This document shows positions 8,385-17,865 of a stretch of 57,209 nucleotides of DNA, piece after piece. The first letter of the stretch is position 1, and every line of letters starts with the position of its first letter. The notes beneath the pieces are model-generated. The model saw only the letters and a program-made list of their open reading frames with translations, did no database searches and was not told the DNA's origin. The translations under genes were made by a program, and so were the position numbers. Source of the DNA: Flavobacterium frigoris (GTDB lineage: Bacteria; Bacteroidota; Bacteroidia; Flavobacteriales; Flavobacteriaceae); assembly GCF_900111075.1 (NCBI RefSeq), contig NZ_FOFZ01000020.1:1-57209 (forward strand), given 5' to 3'.

Positions 8385-9026
8385 TTAGAAATTCTCTTTG
8401 TAATACTTACAGATTGGATTAATCGGACATTCAAGGCATTTTGGAGTTGGGCGACAAATTTCTCTTCCCAGAAAAGATATTGCCATACCTATTTCGCCCC
8501 AAATTTCTTGTGGTAATACTTGCATCAATTGTTTTTCGACCTTGTTACCATCTTGTGTTTCTGAGATTAATCCGATTCTGGGTGTCACTCGGATGACATG
8601 TAGATCTGCAATTATCCCAGTTGCAGGATTTTTTGCTTCCCTCATAATTACATTCGCAGATTTGCGGCCTATACCTTTTAAAGCCGTCAAGCCATCCATT
8701 GTGAGAGGAATGCTATCGTTTTTTTTAATGGTTTTTGCGATTTCTATTAACCAATTGGCTTTAGTTTCAAAATTTTTGACTTTGGAGATATAGGGTATTA
8801 GCCTTTCTAAATTCGAAACCGCCAAACTTTGTATATTTGGATAAACTTCAAAAAGGATTGGAGCTATTTTATTTATATTGGCATCAGAATCCTGAGCTGA
8901 TAGAACAACCATCACCAAAAGCTGATATAAACTGCGGTACTCCAATGGATGTTTTCTTCCTTTGTATTTTATTAGAATAGGGTCTAATTTTTGTGCCCAA
9001 TCATTTGAGTTTCCGAATAAATCCAT
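8385..9026 (-). CDS. endonuclease III-like DNA glycosylase (HhH-GPD, Fe-S)
   Basis: Base-excision repair glycosylase/AP-lyase of the endonuclease III superfamily, 213 residues. The helix-hairpin-helix reads LKGIGRKSANV, with the catalytic Lys. The catalytic Asp is in IADLHVIR, aligned with VDTHIFR of E. coli Nth. The C-terminus has four Cys for a [4Fe-4S] cluster spaced C-x5-C-x2-C-x5-C, the first gap one shorter than in E. coli Nth. It starts six bases after msrB ends, so both oxidative-damage genes are probably co-transcribed. It could be a second Nth paralogue rather than the main one, so I give no symbol. Confidence 0.85.
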   Translation of the reverse strand: MDLFGNSNDWAQKLDPILIKYKGRKHPLEYRSLYQLLVMVVLSAQDSDANINKIAPILFEVYPNIQSLAVSNLERLIPYISKVKNFETKANWLIEIAKTIKKNDSIPLTMDGLTALKGIGRKSANVIMREAKNPATGIIADLHVIRVTPRIGLISETQDGNKVEKQLMQVLPQEIWGEIGMAISFLGREICRPTPKCLECPINPICKYYKENF

Positions 9027-9032
9027 TTACTA

Positions 9033-9419
9033 TTATTTGAAATCTATTGACAGCGAATTTACGCAATACCGTTGGCCGGTAGCCGTTGGGCCATCATTGA
9101 ATAAATGTCCTAAATGGCTTCCACAATTAGCACAAACTATTTCGGTACGTGTCATTCCATGCGTTTTATCTAAGACATATTTTACTTTTCCAGGGATTGA
9201 ATCATCAAACGATGGCCAACCACAATGCGCGTCGAACTTTGAATTGCTTTCAAATAAAGGTTCTGAGCAAGCGCCACAGCAATAAGTTCCTTCTTCATAG
9301 TGCAAATTGTAAGTTCCGGTGTGTGGACGTTCTGTTCCTTTTTCACGCAGGACACAGTATCTTTCTTCTCCCAGTTCTTGTTTCCATTGGGCTTCGGATT
9401 TTTCTAAAGGATATTTCAT
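9033..9419 (-). CDS. msrB: peptide-methionine (R)-S-oxide reductase MsrB
   Basis: Repairs oxidised methionine (R-sulfoxide) in proteins. The 128 residues are a full MsrB domain: zinc-binding pairs CGAC and CANC, the FDAHCGWPSF and GSHLGHLFNDGP segments, and the catalytic Cys in RYCVNSLS near the C-terminus. There is no signal peptide, so it acts in the cytoplasm. It lies between the alpha/beta hydrolase (26 bp upstream) and the endonuclease III-like gene (6 bp downstream) on the same strand, consistent with a small operon. Confidence 0.95.
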   Translation of the reverse strand: MKYPLEKSEAQWKQELGEERYCVLREKGTERPHTGTYNLHYEEGTYCCGACSEPLFESNSKFDAHCGWPSFDDSIPGKVKYVLDKTHGMTRTEIVCANCGSHLGHLFNDGPTATGQRYCVNSLSIDFK

Positions 9420-9445
9420 TTGTACAGTTGATATTGAGATAATAA

Positions 9446-10312
9446 TTAGTTTTTGGTTACAAATTGAACCGTTCTTTTAACGACCTCCGAATCACCTAAA
9501 ATTTTTCGGTGCCCCAAACCTTCTGTTAATAGGAGTTCGCCATTTTTTAAATGATCGTAAATGTTTTGGCCTGCTTTTACAGGAACTTCAGGATCATCTT
9601 TATCATGGATTACCAAAACAGGCATCGTAATTTCTTTAGCCGCTTGATAAGCGGAATAGTCGTTCATTTTTTCGCCATACTTTTTTTCAAAATGAAGTCT
9701 TAAAGTAGTGGCAAAACTAGGCTTTAGTTCTAATTTAGCAATAAAATCTTCGATAATATCTTGAACAACATCTCCACTTCCTATAATTACAGCAGTATTT
9801 AATTTAAGTCCTTTTTTTATTGCATTTAGCACCGACATTCCGCCCAGAGAATGACCAATAGCCGATTCAAAAGGACCATACTGTTTGTCAATTTCCAAAA
9901 TTGAAGCGATAAACTCAGTCATTATAGATTGATTTCCAGGTGATTTACCATGTGCAGGAGCGTCAAAACTAACGGTAGAATAACCTGATTTCACTAATGC
10001 ATCTGCAATCTTCACTAATTGTGTACCCCGGCCAGACCAACCGTGAACTAACAAAATTTTCTTGTCACTTTGACCATATTGGTAAACAACTACCGTTTTG
10101 TTTATAACAGGAATCTGAAGTTTTTTTTGGTCACTTATCTGATCCATTTCGAATTCCCTTTTGGGAATGGTATGTTTTATGGGTGTCGTAAACAATTTTG
10201 CGGCAAACAATATGGTGAGTTTAGACGAAATTAAAGAGATAAATTTACTAGCAAGTAGAATAGGCTTAGGAATTTTCAATGATTGCGTATGAATGGAAGT
10301 TTTTTTTGTCAT
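9446..10312 (-). CDS. alpha/beta hydrolase
   Basis: Serine hydrolase of the alpha/beta fold, 288 residues. Visible features are the oxyanion segment LLVHGWSGRGTQ, the nucleophile elbow GHSLGG, an acidic residue in HDKDDPEVPV, and His in EGLGHRKIL. An N-terminal ~45-residue hydrophobic or basic lead (KFISLISSKLTILFAAKLF) may associate with the membrane. The substrate cannot be predicted. It is the first gene of the msrB-endonuclease group and is transcribed away from the glycogen cluster. Confidence 0.85.
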   Translation of the reverse strand: MTKKTSIHTQSLKIPKPILLASKFISLISSKLTILFAAKLFTTPIKHTIPKREFEMDQISDQKKLQIPVINKTVVVYQYGQSDKKILLVHGWSGRGTQLVKIADALVKSGYSTVSFDAPAHGKSPGNQSIMTEFIASILEIDKQYGPFESAIGHSLGGMSVLNAIKKGLKLNTAVIIGSGDVVQDIIEDFIAKLELKPSFATTLRLHFEKKYGEKMNDYSAYQAAKEITMPVLVIHDKDDPEVPVKAGQNIYDHLKNGELLLTEGLGHRKILGDSEVVKRTVQFVTKN

Positions 10313-10351
10313 ATTGATAAATTTTTGAGACGCTTTTTATATTATATAATT

Positions 10352-10394
10352 TTTACTAAATTTAGAAAAGCATAAAAGTAGTATATTTAGTAAA
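10352..10394. promoter_or_regulatory. 10-bp inverted repeat between divergent genes
   Basis: TTTACTAAAT (10352-10361) and its exact complement ATTTAGTAAA (10385-10394), 23 bases apart, in the 186-bp gap between the alpha/beta hydrolase and glgA. It could be an operator acting on one or both genes. It is AT-rich, so chance is possible. Confidence 0.4.
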
Positions 10395-10498
10395 GTTTTA
10401 ATGTCAATTTAACCATTTACATTAAATAAAGAATGGCATTAACAAAAAAAGAATTTTCAATTCGACTACATAATTTGAAGAATAACAAAATTTAATAA

Positions 10499-11920
10499 AT
10501 GGAAATATTTCATATTAGCGCAGAGTGTTATCCCGTAGCAAAAGTGGGTGGTTTAGCAGATGTTGTAGGGGCTTTACCAAAATACCAGAATAAAGCTGGT
10601 CACCTTGCAAGAGTTGTGATTCCTTGTTATGACACAAAATTTAAAATAGAAAATAAATTTGAATGTGTCCATTGGGGTTCTGTAAAACTGGGAAAATTCA
10701 ATTTTTCATTTAATGTACTCAAGGAAACAACAGATAAGTTAGGATTTGAGTTATACCTTATTGAAATTCCCGAATTATTCGACAGAAAAGAAGTTTACGG
10801 ATATGAAGATGATATCGAACGGTTTTTATCTTTTCAAATTGCGACTTTAGATTGGATAATTGGACGTGATGATATGCCGGATGTAATCAATTGTCATGAT
10901 CATCATACAGGCTTGATTCCATTTATGATGTTGTATTGTGCCAAATATAAAAAATTACAAAATACACCTTCGATGATTACCATTCATAATGGATTATATC
11001 AAGGGCAATTTGGATTTGATAAACTACACTATTTGCCAGAATTTGATTTAGCTCATGTAAATGTTTTAGAATGGGATAAATGTATCAATTCTTTGGCAGT
11101 AGGTATTAAATGCGCTTGGGCAGTGACGACCGTTTCGCCAAATTATTTGAATGAGATTAATTATTCAGCAAATGGATTAGAATCACTTTTTAATATTGTA
11201 CGCTATAAATCAAAAGGAATATTAAACGGTATCGATACCGAAGTTTGGGATCCGGCCAAGGATAAAATGTTAGAAAAAAATTATTCAGTTGAAAATTTTG
11301 AGAAAGGCAAACAACAGAATAAAAAGATATTATGCACTTTATTTAATTTAGATCCTACAAAACCACTTTTTAGTTTTATAGGACGTTTATTAGAAGAAAA
11401 AGGAGGTGATTTATTACCACAGGCATCTGCTTTGGCCTTGTCAGAAAATTATAAAGAAATCAACATTCTTATTTTAGGCTCCGGAAATCAAGAGATAGAA
11501 AACCATTTGAATAGTTTATTGGTAGATTATAAAGGAAATTATAACACGTTTATTGGATACAACGAAGAATTAGCGCATTTAATTTATGCAGGAGCTGATT
11601 TTTTATTGATGCCATCAAGGGTAGAACCTTGCGGGTTGAATCAAATGTACTCCCTTAGATACGGAACAATTCCAATTGTGAGAAGAACAGGAGGGTTGAA
11701 AGACACAGTAACTGATTTTGGAGATAATGGCAACGGAATTTCTCATGATCAAGCTTCTGTTGGAGATATTTGTTACTCCATTCAAAGGGCAGTAAACTTA
11801 TATAAAGATAAAGAACATTTTAATGAAATTAGAAAATTAGGTATGAACACAGATCATTCCTGGGAAAAAGCATGTCAAGAATATTTAGAGGTTTATAATT
11901 TAATAATTAACAAAGTATGA
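10499..11920 (+). CDS. glgA: glycogen synthase (ADP-glucose)
   Basis: Transfers glucose from ADP-glucose to the growing alpha-1,4-glucan. The 473 residues match the GT5 family. The N-terminal domain starts HISAECYPVAKVGGLADVVGALP, with KVGGL where many enzymes have KTGGL. The C-terminal GT-B domain has the sugar-nucleotide site around PSRVEPCGLNQMYS and RRTGGLKDTV. It is cytoplasmic. Its stop overlaps the glgC start by four bases, indicating translational coupling, so the two are one operon. Confidence 0.95.
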   Translation: MEIFHISAECYPVAKVGGLADVVGALPKYQNKAGHLARVVIPCYDTKFKIENKFECVHWGSVKLGKFNFSFNVLKETTDKLGFELYLIEIPELFDRKEVYGYEDDIERFLSFQIATLDWIIGRDDMPDVINCHDHHTGLIPFMMLYCAKYKKLQNTPSMITIHNGLYQGQFGFDKLHYLPEFDLAHVNVLEWDKCINSLAVGIKCAWAVTTVSPNYLNEINYSANGLESLFNIVRYKSKGILNGIDTEVWDPAKDKMLEKNYSVENFEKGKQQNKKILCTLFNLDPTKPLFSFIGRLLEEKGGDLLPQASALALSENYKEINILILGSGNQEIENHLNSLLVDYKGNYNTFIGYNEELAHLIYAGADFLLMPSRVEPCGLNQMYSLRYGTIPIVRRTGGLKDTVTDFGDNGNGISHDQASVGDICYSIQRAVNLYKDKEHFNEIRKLGMNTDHSWEKACQEYLEVYNLIINKV

Positions 11921-13197
11921 AAGCTAAGAATAAAAATGTTATTGCAATTATTTTAGGAGGCGGTCAAGGATCTAGATTATTTCCATTAACTGAAAGCAGG
12001 TCTAAGCCTGCAGTGCCTATTGCTGGAAAATACAGATTAGTTGATATTCCAATTTCAAATTGTATGAATTCAGACATTAAAAGAATGTTTGTATTGACAC
12101 AGTTTAATTCTGCATCCTTAAATGCACATATAAAAAACACCTATACGTTTAACGCTTTTAGTCAAGCTTTTGTTGATATTCTTGCTGCCGAACAAACTCC
12201 TGATAATCCAACATGGTTTCAGGGAACATCTGATGCAGTGAGACAATGTATGCCTCATTTTTTGAATCATGATTTTGATTATGTTTTAATTCTTTCTGGA
12301 GATCAATTATACCAAATGGACTTCAACGAAGTGATTGAGGAACATATAAAACATGGAGCAGATATAACAATTGCTACTTTACCGGTTAATGCTAAGGATG
12401 CGCCAGAATTTGGAATTTTAAAAACAAATGATGAGAATTGCATAGAATCATTTATTGAAAAACCTGCTAAGGAACTGCTGCCGGATTGGCAATCAGATGT
12501 TAGTGAACAAATGAAAAGTGAAGGTAAACTGTACTTAGCTTCCATGGGTATATATATATTTAATAGACAGCTATTAATTGATTTAATGAAAAATCCAGAT
12601 ACAAAGGATTTTGGAAAAGAAATTATACCCCAAGCTGTGGGAAAACAAAAAATACTGAGTTATCAATATGAAGGATATTGGACTGATATAGGAAATATAG
12701 ATTCGTTTTTTGAGGCGAATATCGGTTTGACAGATGATATTCCTAAATTTAACTTATTTGACAGTGACAATAAGATTTATACCCGTCCTAGATTATTACC
12801 TCCGTCAAAATTTCACCAAACGTTAGTGGAGAAATCACTAATTTCTGAAGGTTGTATTATCCATGCTAAAGAAATTAAAAGATCAGTTATAGGGATTCGA
12901 TCTCGAATAGGCGATGGGACTATTATTCAAAACACCTATGTGATGGGTAATGATTTTTATCAGAGTATTGATGATATGAATGAGGACATAAAAAACCATA
13001 AATTATTGGTAGGTATTGGTGAAAGATGTTTTATCAGTCACGCTATAGTGGATAAAAATTGTAGAATTGGTAATGACGTTTACATCAATGGAGGTAAGCA
13101 TTTAGAAGATGTTTCGCATGAGTTATATGCGATAAAGGATGGTATTGTTGTGATAAAAAAAGGTGCCGTATTACCGGATAATTACATAATTAATTAA
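11917..13197 (+). CDS. glgC: glucose-1-phosphate adenylyltransferase
   Basis: Makes ADP-glucose from glucose-1-phosphate and ATP, the committed step of glycogen synthesis. The 426 residues match the family length. The N-terminal nucleotidyltransferase domain has GGGQGSRLFPLT and the KPAVPIAGKYRLVDIPISNC segment. SFIEKPA and the YWTDIGNIDSF segment follow, and the C-terminus is a left-handed beta-helix with repeated I-G-x motifs. The ATG overlaps the glgA stop, and the gene precedes glgB by 68 bp. Confidence 0.96.
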   Translation: MKAKNKNVIAIILGGGQGSRLFPLTESRSKPAVPIAGKYRLVDIPISNCMNSDIKRMFVLTQFNSASLNAHIKNTYTFNAFSQAFVDILAAEQTPDNPTWFQGTSDAVRQCMPHFLNHDFDYVLILSGDQLYQMDFNEVIEEHIKHGADITIATLPVNAKDAPEFGILKTNDENCIESFIEKPAKELLPDWQSDVSEQMKSEGKLYLASMGIYIFNRQLLIDLMKNPDTKDFGKEIIPQAVGKQKILSYQYEGYWTDIGNIDSFFEANIGLTDDIPKFNLFDSDNKIYTRPRLLPPSKFHQTLVEKSLISEGCIIHAKEIKRSVIGIRSRIGDGTIIQNTYVMGNDFYQSIDDMNEDIKNHKLLVGIGERCFISHAIVDKNCRIGNDVYINGGKHLEDVSHELYAIKDGIVVIKKGAVLPDNYIIN

Positions 13198-13265
13198 ACT
13201 ATTGCTACTTTTTCTAAAATTAATATTCTATTTATTTTAAATATTTAGAATCATACAAGTACTAT

Positions 13266-15173
13266 ATGAGTAAAGTTATCACGCATTCCCTTTTTACTGA
13301 TTTTGACATCGACTTATTTAAAGCTGGAAAACATTACAGATTATATGAGAAACTTGGAGCGCATCTGATTGAATTAGATGGCGTAAAAGGCGTTTATTTT
13401 GCTGTTTGGGCTCCAACGGCTCATTCTGTATCTGTTGTGGGAGATTTTAATTTCTGGACACAAGGGGAAAATCTGCTTGAGGTAAGATGGGATTCCTCTG
13501 GTATTTGGGAAGGGTTCATTCCAAATATTGAAAAAGGGGCTACCTATAAATATAAAATACAATCGAATAATGGCGGAATTGTTACTGAAAAGGCAGATCC
13601 TTTTGCTTTTTATTGTGAAAAGCCACCGCATACCGCATCTATAGTTTGGAATCTCGATTACAAATGGGATGATACTAAATGGATGGAGAATCGCCAGGAT
13701 CACAATGCGCTGGACAAGCCGTACTCCGTTTATGAGGTTCATTTGGGTTCTTGGAAACGACATATAGAAGACAATCGATTCCTGACTTATCTTGAATTTG
13801 CAGAAGACTTAGTTGCTTATGTAAAAGAAACTGGATTTACACATGTGGAGTTTATGCCCATCATGGAGTATCCATACGATCCTTCTTGGGGATATCAACT
13901 CGTGGGTTATTTTGCACCGACATCCCGTTTTGGAGATCCACAAGGTTTTATGTTATTAGTTGATAAATTGCATCAAGCTGGAATTGGAGTTATTCTGGAT
14001 TGGGTTCCTTCTCATTTCCCAGATGACGCACATGGATTAGGACTCTTTGACGGCTCCAATCTTTTTGAACATCCAGATCGTAAAAAAGGCTATCATCCAG
14101 ATTGGAAAAGTTTAATATTTAATTATGGGCGAAATGAAGTTCGTTCTTTTTTGATCAGTAATGCCTTGTTTTGGTTGCAATATTACCATGCAGACGGGCT
14201 TCGCGTGGATGCAGTAGCTTCGATGTTGTACTTAGATTATTCAAGAAAAGTAGGGGAGTGGGAGCCTAATATTTACGGTGGAAGGGAAAACCTAGATACC
14301 ATAAGTTTTTTAAAAGAATTCAACGAAGCAGTATATTCTAATTTTGAAGGTGTCCAAACAATTGCTGAAGAAAGCACCTCATTTCCGATGGTTTCAAGAC
14401 CTACTTCCATTGGAGGTTTAGGATTTGGGATGAAATGGATGATGGGTTGGATGCATGATACTTTAGAATATTTTCAAAAAGATATTGTTTATAGAAAGTA
14501 CCATCAAAATGATTTGACTTTCTCTTCCACCTATGCTTTTTCAGAAAATTTTATGTTGCCACTTTCCCATGACGAAGTGGTGTATGGAAAAAAATCTATC
14601 CTTGGCAGAATGCCGGGTGATGAATGGCAAAAATTCGCAAATTTACGACTGCTATATGGCTATATGTTTACGCATCCTGGAACAAAATTACTGTTTATGG
14701 GATGTGAATTTGGCCAAAGTGCTGAATGGAATTTTGAACGTAGTCTGGATTGGCATTTAAATGAGTATCCATACCATGACGGGGTAAGAAAGTTGATTAC
14801 AGATCTAAATGGGTTATATAAAACCCAACCGGCACTATATGAAAAACAATTTAGTCCAGAGGGATTCGAATGGATTAATTATTCAGACCATCAAAATGCA
14901 GTTATATCCTTTATTCGAAAAGGAGTTAAAGTAAAAGACGATGTAATAGTAGTTTGTAATTTTACGGAAGTAGTTCGTGAAAATTATAGAATAGGTATTC
15001 CAAGAAAAGGAAAGCTGAAGGAGATTTTTAACAGTGATGCAACTATTTATGGTGGTAGCGGAATAAAGAATACGGCTAAATTAGGGATAGAAGCGGCACC
15101 ATATGACGGACGCGATTATTCAGTAGAACTAACGCTAGCTCCTTTAGCTGTAACCGTTTTTAAAATAGTCTAA
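13266..15173 (+). CDS. glgB: 1,4-alpha-glucan branching enzyme
   Basis: Introduces alpha-1,6 branches into glycogen. The 635 residues comprise an N-terminal CBM48 module (YFAVWAPTAHSVSVVGDFNFW), a GH13 catalytic barrel and a C-terminal all-beta domain. The catalytic residues can be placed as Asp315 in DGLRVDAVASM, Glu368 in TIAEES, and the transition-state Asp in LSHDEVVYGKKS. It is shorter than E. coli GlgB because it has no N1 domain, as is common in this phylum. Third gene of the glg operon, followed by a terminator. Confidence 0.96.
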   Translation: MSKVITHSLFTDFDIDLFKAGKHYRLYEKLGAHLIELDGVKGVYFAVWAPTAHSVSVVGDFNFWTQGENLLEVRWDSSGIWEGFIPNIEKGATYKYKIQSNNGGIVTEKADPFAFYCEKPPHTASIVWNLDYKWDDTKWMENRQDHNALDKPYSVYEVHLGSWKRHIEDNRFLTYLEFAEDLVAYVKETGFTHVEFMPIMEYPYDPSWGYQLVGYFAPTSRFGDPQGFMLLVDKLHQAGIGVILDWVPSHFPDDAHGLGLFDGSNLFEHPDRKKGYHPDWKSLIFNYGRNEVRSFLISNALFWLQYYHADGLRVDAVASMLYLDYSRKVGEWEPNIYGGRENLDTISFLKEFNEAVYSNFEGVQTIAEESTSFPMVSRPTSIGGLGFGMKWMMGWMHDTLEYFQKDIVYRKYHQNDLTFSSTYAFSENFMLPLSHDEVVYGKKSILGRMPGDEWQKFANLRLLYGYMFTHPGTKLLFMGCEFGQSAEWNFERSLDWHLNEYPYHDGVRKLITDLNGLYKTQPALYEKQFSPEGFEWINYSDHQNAVISFIRKGVKVKDDVIVVCNFTEVVRENYRIGIPRKGKLKEIFNSDATIYGGSGIKNTAKLGIEAAPYDGRDYSVELTLAPLAVTVFKIV

Positions 15174-15224
15174 CCATTTAAATTATTAGGTGTACTATTT
15201 TTATAAATAAATTCTTAATTGGGT

Positions 15225-15262
15225 AAACTCTATTATTTCCTAAAATTAATAGAGTTTTTTTT
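15225..15262 (+). terminator. terminator of the glg operon
   Basis: AAACTCTATTA (15225-15235) pairs with TAATAGAGTTT (15247-15257), followed by a T tract. It separates glgB from the downstream GH31 gene, which therefore probably has its own promoter. Confidence 0.8.
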
Positions 15263-15319
15263 AAATAAAATAGTTTACAACGATTTCGTGAATAAAAATA
15301 TTTTTTAGGAAAGAAAATA

Positions 15320-15327
15320 TACTTTTG
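15320..15327 (+). promoter_or_regulatory. -7 box of the GH31 gene
   Basis: TACTTTTG fits the Bacteroidota TAnnTTTG consensus and lies 49 bases before the start codon. No convincing -33 TTTG is seen at the usual distance. Confidence 0.45.
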
Positions 15328-15375
15328 TTGTATGTTTGGAAATAAATAAGGGGCTTAATCTTAATAAGATATCAA

Positions 15376-17775
15376 ATGATTACAAATACAGAATTAGAGT
15401 TCAAGGGAGATTTATATCCATCAAAAATTATTTCTTTTGAACATGACGTTGATTCCGTTTATTTTAACACAGATAACAGCGTAGTTTTAAAAATCACCAT
15501 TTTGAGAGACAGTCTCATACGTTTTAGATACACAACTAAAGGATATTTTAGCAATGATTTTTCCTACGCTATTGACAAAAGTCATTCGCATGGATATAAT
15601 TTTCTTGAGGTTACTGAAGAAGCCGAATATTATCAAATACAAACCAGTAAGGTAAAATGTGTCATTCAAAAAATAGATATGAGAGTGTCTATTTATGATT
15701 TAAAAGGGAATGTTTTACTTGAGGATGAATTGGGTTTCCATTGGGAGGAAAGTTACGAGTACGGCGGTAATATCGTTAAAATGAGTAAGGCATCAAAAGA
15801 TGGGGAATGTTTTTATGGTCTTGGCGATAAAGCGACCCAAATGAATTTGAAAGGGAAAAGATTGGAAAATTTTGCCACTGATCAATATGCTTTTCAAAAA
15901 GATCAAGAACCTTTATACAAAGTAGTTCCCTTTTATATTGGGTTACAAAATAAACAAGCCTACGGTATTTTCTTCGATAATACATTTAGAACATTCTTTG
16001 ATTTTTGTCACGAAAGAAGAAATGTCACCAGTTTCTGGGCAGAAGGAGGAGAGATGAATTACTATTTCATCTATGGTCCTCAAATGGAGGGTGTTGTTAC
16101 CAGCTATACTGATCTAACTGGTAAGCCAGAATTACCGCCTTTGTGGGCTTTAGGATATCACCAATGTAAATGGAGCTATTATCCAGAAAGCAATGTAAAA
16201 GAAATTACAGCAAAATTCAGGGAATTAAAAATACCATGCGATGCCATTTATTTGGATATTGATTACATGGAAGGGTTCCGATGTTTTACCTGGAACAAGG
16301 AATATTTTCCTGATCCAAAAAGAATGGTCGCAGAATTAGCAGAAGATGGTTTTAAAACTGTCGTAATCATTGATCCGGGAATTAAAATTGACAAGGAATA
16401 CGCAGTCTATAAAGAGGCTTTGGAAAAAGATTATTTTTGTAAACGTGCTGATGGTCCTTATATGAAAGGAAAAGTTTGGCCTGGAGAATGTAATTTTCCG
16501 GACTATACTAATCCCGAAGTCAGAGAATGGTGGGCAGGATTATTTAAAGAGCTGATATCAGATATTGGAGTAAAAGGAGTTTGGAACGATATGAATGAGC
16601 CTGCTGTTATGGAGGTTCCAAATAAAACGTTCCCGATGGATGTGCGACATGCTTATGACGGAAATCCATGCAGTCATAGAAAAGCACATAATATTTATGG
16701 TACACAGATGGCAAGAGCCACTTATCATGGAGTAAAAAGATTTGCTTATCCTAAAAGGCCTTTTATAATTACAAGATCAGCGTACGCTGGGGCGCAACGC
16801 TATACTTCCTCTTGGACAGGTGATAATGTGGCTACTTGGGAGCATTTATGGATTGCAAACATACAAGTGCAAAGAATGTCAATTTCTGGAATGGGATTCA
16901 CTGGGTCTGATATTGGTGGATTTGCAGAACAACCTTCAGGGGAGTTGTATGCGCGCTGGATTCAATTGGGTGTTTTTCATCCTTTTTGTAGAACACATTC
17001 GTCTGGTGATCATGGAGATCAGGAGCCGTGGGCATTTGATGTAGAGGTTGTTGACATTACCAGAAAGTTCGTTAACCTTCGTTATCAATTGCTACCGTAC
17101 TTATACACTATGTTTTGGCAATATATTGAAGAGGGAATCCCTATGCTTAAACCATTAGTATACTATGACCAAAGTGATATACAAACACATTATAGAAATG
17201 ACGAGTTTATTTTTGGAAATCAAATTTTAGTATGTCCTATTTTGGAACCTAATGCCATAGGTAGAAGAATGTATATTCTTCGCGGAGAGTGGTATAATTA
17301 CTGGACTAATGATTTTGTGACTGGAGGGAAGGAAATTTGGGTTGACACTAAATTCGATGAAATTCCGGTCTTTGTAAAAGCTGGGGCTATTATTCCAAAA
17401 TATCCTGTTCAACAATATGTGGGAGAATTAGAGTTTGATGAGTTGACCTTAGATTTATACTATAAAGAAGGGAAAGAGAAGTCAGTTGTTTACGAAGATG
17501 CACAAGACGGCTATGATTATAAAAAAGGCAGGTATAGTTTCTTGACTTTTCAAGTAACAGGCAAGGAAAAAGAGCTCAATATTCAATTGCATAAAGAAGG
17601 TAAATATGATACTAATTATTCTAAGTATAAGATAAATCTAATCGGATTTCCTTTTAAGGTGAAAAGCATAGAGATTGACAACGAAGAAGTTTTATTTGAC
17701 AGAGTCAAATTTGAGGAAGATAATTATCTTATTGTAAATAAGGAATTTAATGTTTTGCATATCATTGGAGAATAA
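15376..17775 (+). CDS. GH31 family alpha-glucosidase
   Basis: Releases alpha-linked glucose from oligosaccharides. The 799 residues hold an N-terminal beta-sandwich (galactose mutarotase-like), the GH31 barrel and C-terminal DUF5110-like beta domains. The nucleophile is Asp405 in GVWNDMNEP and the acid/base Asp483 in WTGDNVATWEHL. There is no signal peptide, so the enzyme is probably cytoplasmic. Its place just after glgA-glgC-glgB suggests a role in turnover of glycogen or imported maltodextrins, which is inference from context. Confidence 0.92.
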   Translation: MITNTELEFKGDLYPSKIISFEHDVDSVYFNTDNSVVLKITILRDSLIRFRYTTKGYFSNDFSYAIDKSHSHGYNFLEVTEEAEYYQIQTSKVKCVIQKIDMRVSIYDLKGNVLLEDELGFHWEESYEYGGNIVKMSKASKDGECFYGLGDKATQMNLKGKRLENFATDQYAFQKDQEPLYKVVPFYIGLQNKQAYGIFFDNTFRTFFDFCHERRNVTSFWAEGGEMNYYFIYGPQMEGVVTSYTDLTGKPELPPLWALGYHQCKWSYYPESNVKEITAKFRELKIPCDAIYLDIDYMEGFRCFTWNKEYFPDPKRMVAELAEDGFKTVVIIDPGIKIDKEYAVYKEALEKDYFCKRADGPYMKGKVWPGECNFPDYTNPEVREWWAGLFKELISDIGVKGVWNDMNEPAVMEVPNKTFPMDVRHAYDGNPCSHRKAHNIYGTQMARATYHGVKRFAYPKRPFIITRSAYAGAQRYTSSWTGDNVATWEHLWIANIQVQRMSISGMGFTGSDIGGFAEQPSGELYARWIQLGVFHPFCRTHSSGDHGDQEPWAFDVEVVDITRKFVNLRYQLLPYLYTMFWQYIEEGIPMLKPLVYYDQSDIQTHYRNDEFIFGNQILVCPILEPNAIGRRMYILRGEWYNYWTNDFVTGGKEIWVDTKFDEIPVFVKAGAIIPKYPVQQYVGELEFDELTLDLYYKEGKEKSVVYEDAQDGYDYKKGRYSFLTFQVTGKEKELNIQLHKEGKYDTNYSKYKINLIGFPFKVKSIEIDNEEVLFDRVKFEEDNYLIVNKEFNVLHIIGE

Positions 17776-17838
17776 GAAAAAACAAAAATGTTGAAACATT
17801 TGATTTTAATTTTGCAAATAAAACATCTATTATTATTG

Positions 17839-17846
17839 TATTTTTG
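17839..17846 (+). promoter_or_regulatory. -7 box of the M48 protease gene
   Basis: TATTTTTG matches TAnnTTTG and lies 19 bases before the start codon. A TTTG at 17811-17814 may serve as the -33 box, although the 24-base spacing is long. Confidence 0.4.
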
Positions 17847-17865
17847 TTAAAATAAAAATAGTATC

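Noticed and set aside
13374..13763. 129-codon minus-strand frame
   Set aside because: Antisense to the branching-enzyme CBM48 region, with no recognisable motif.
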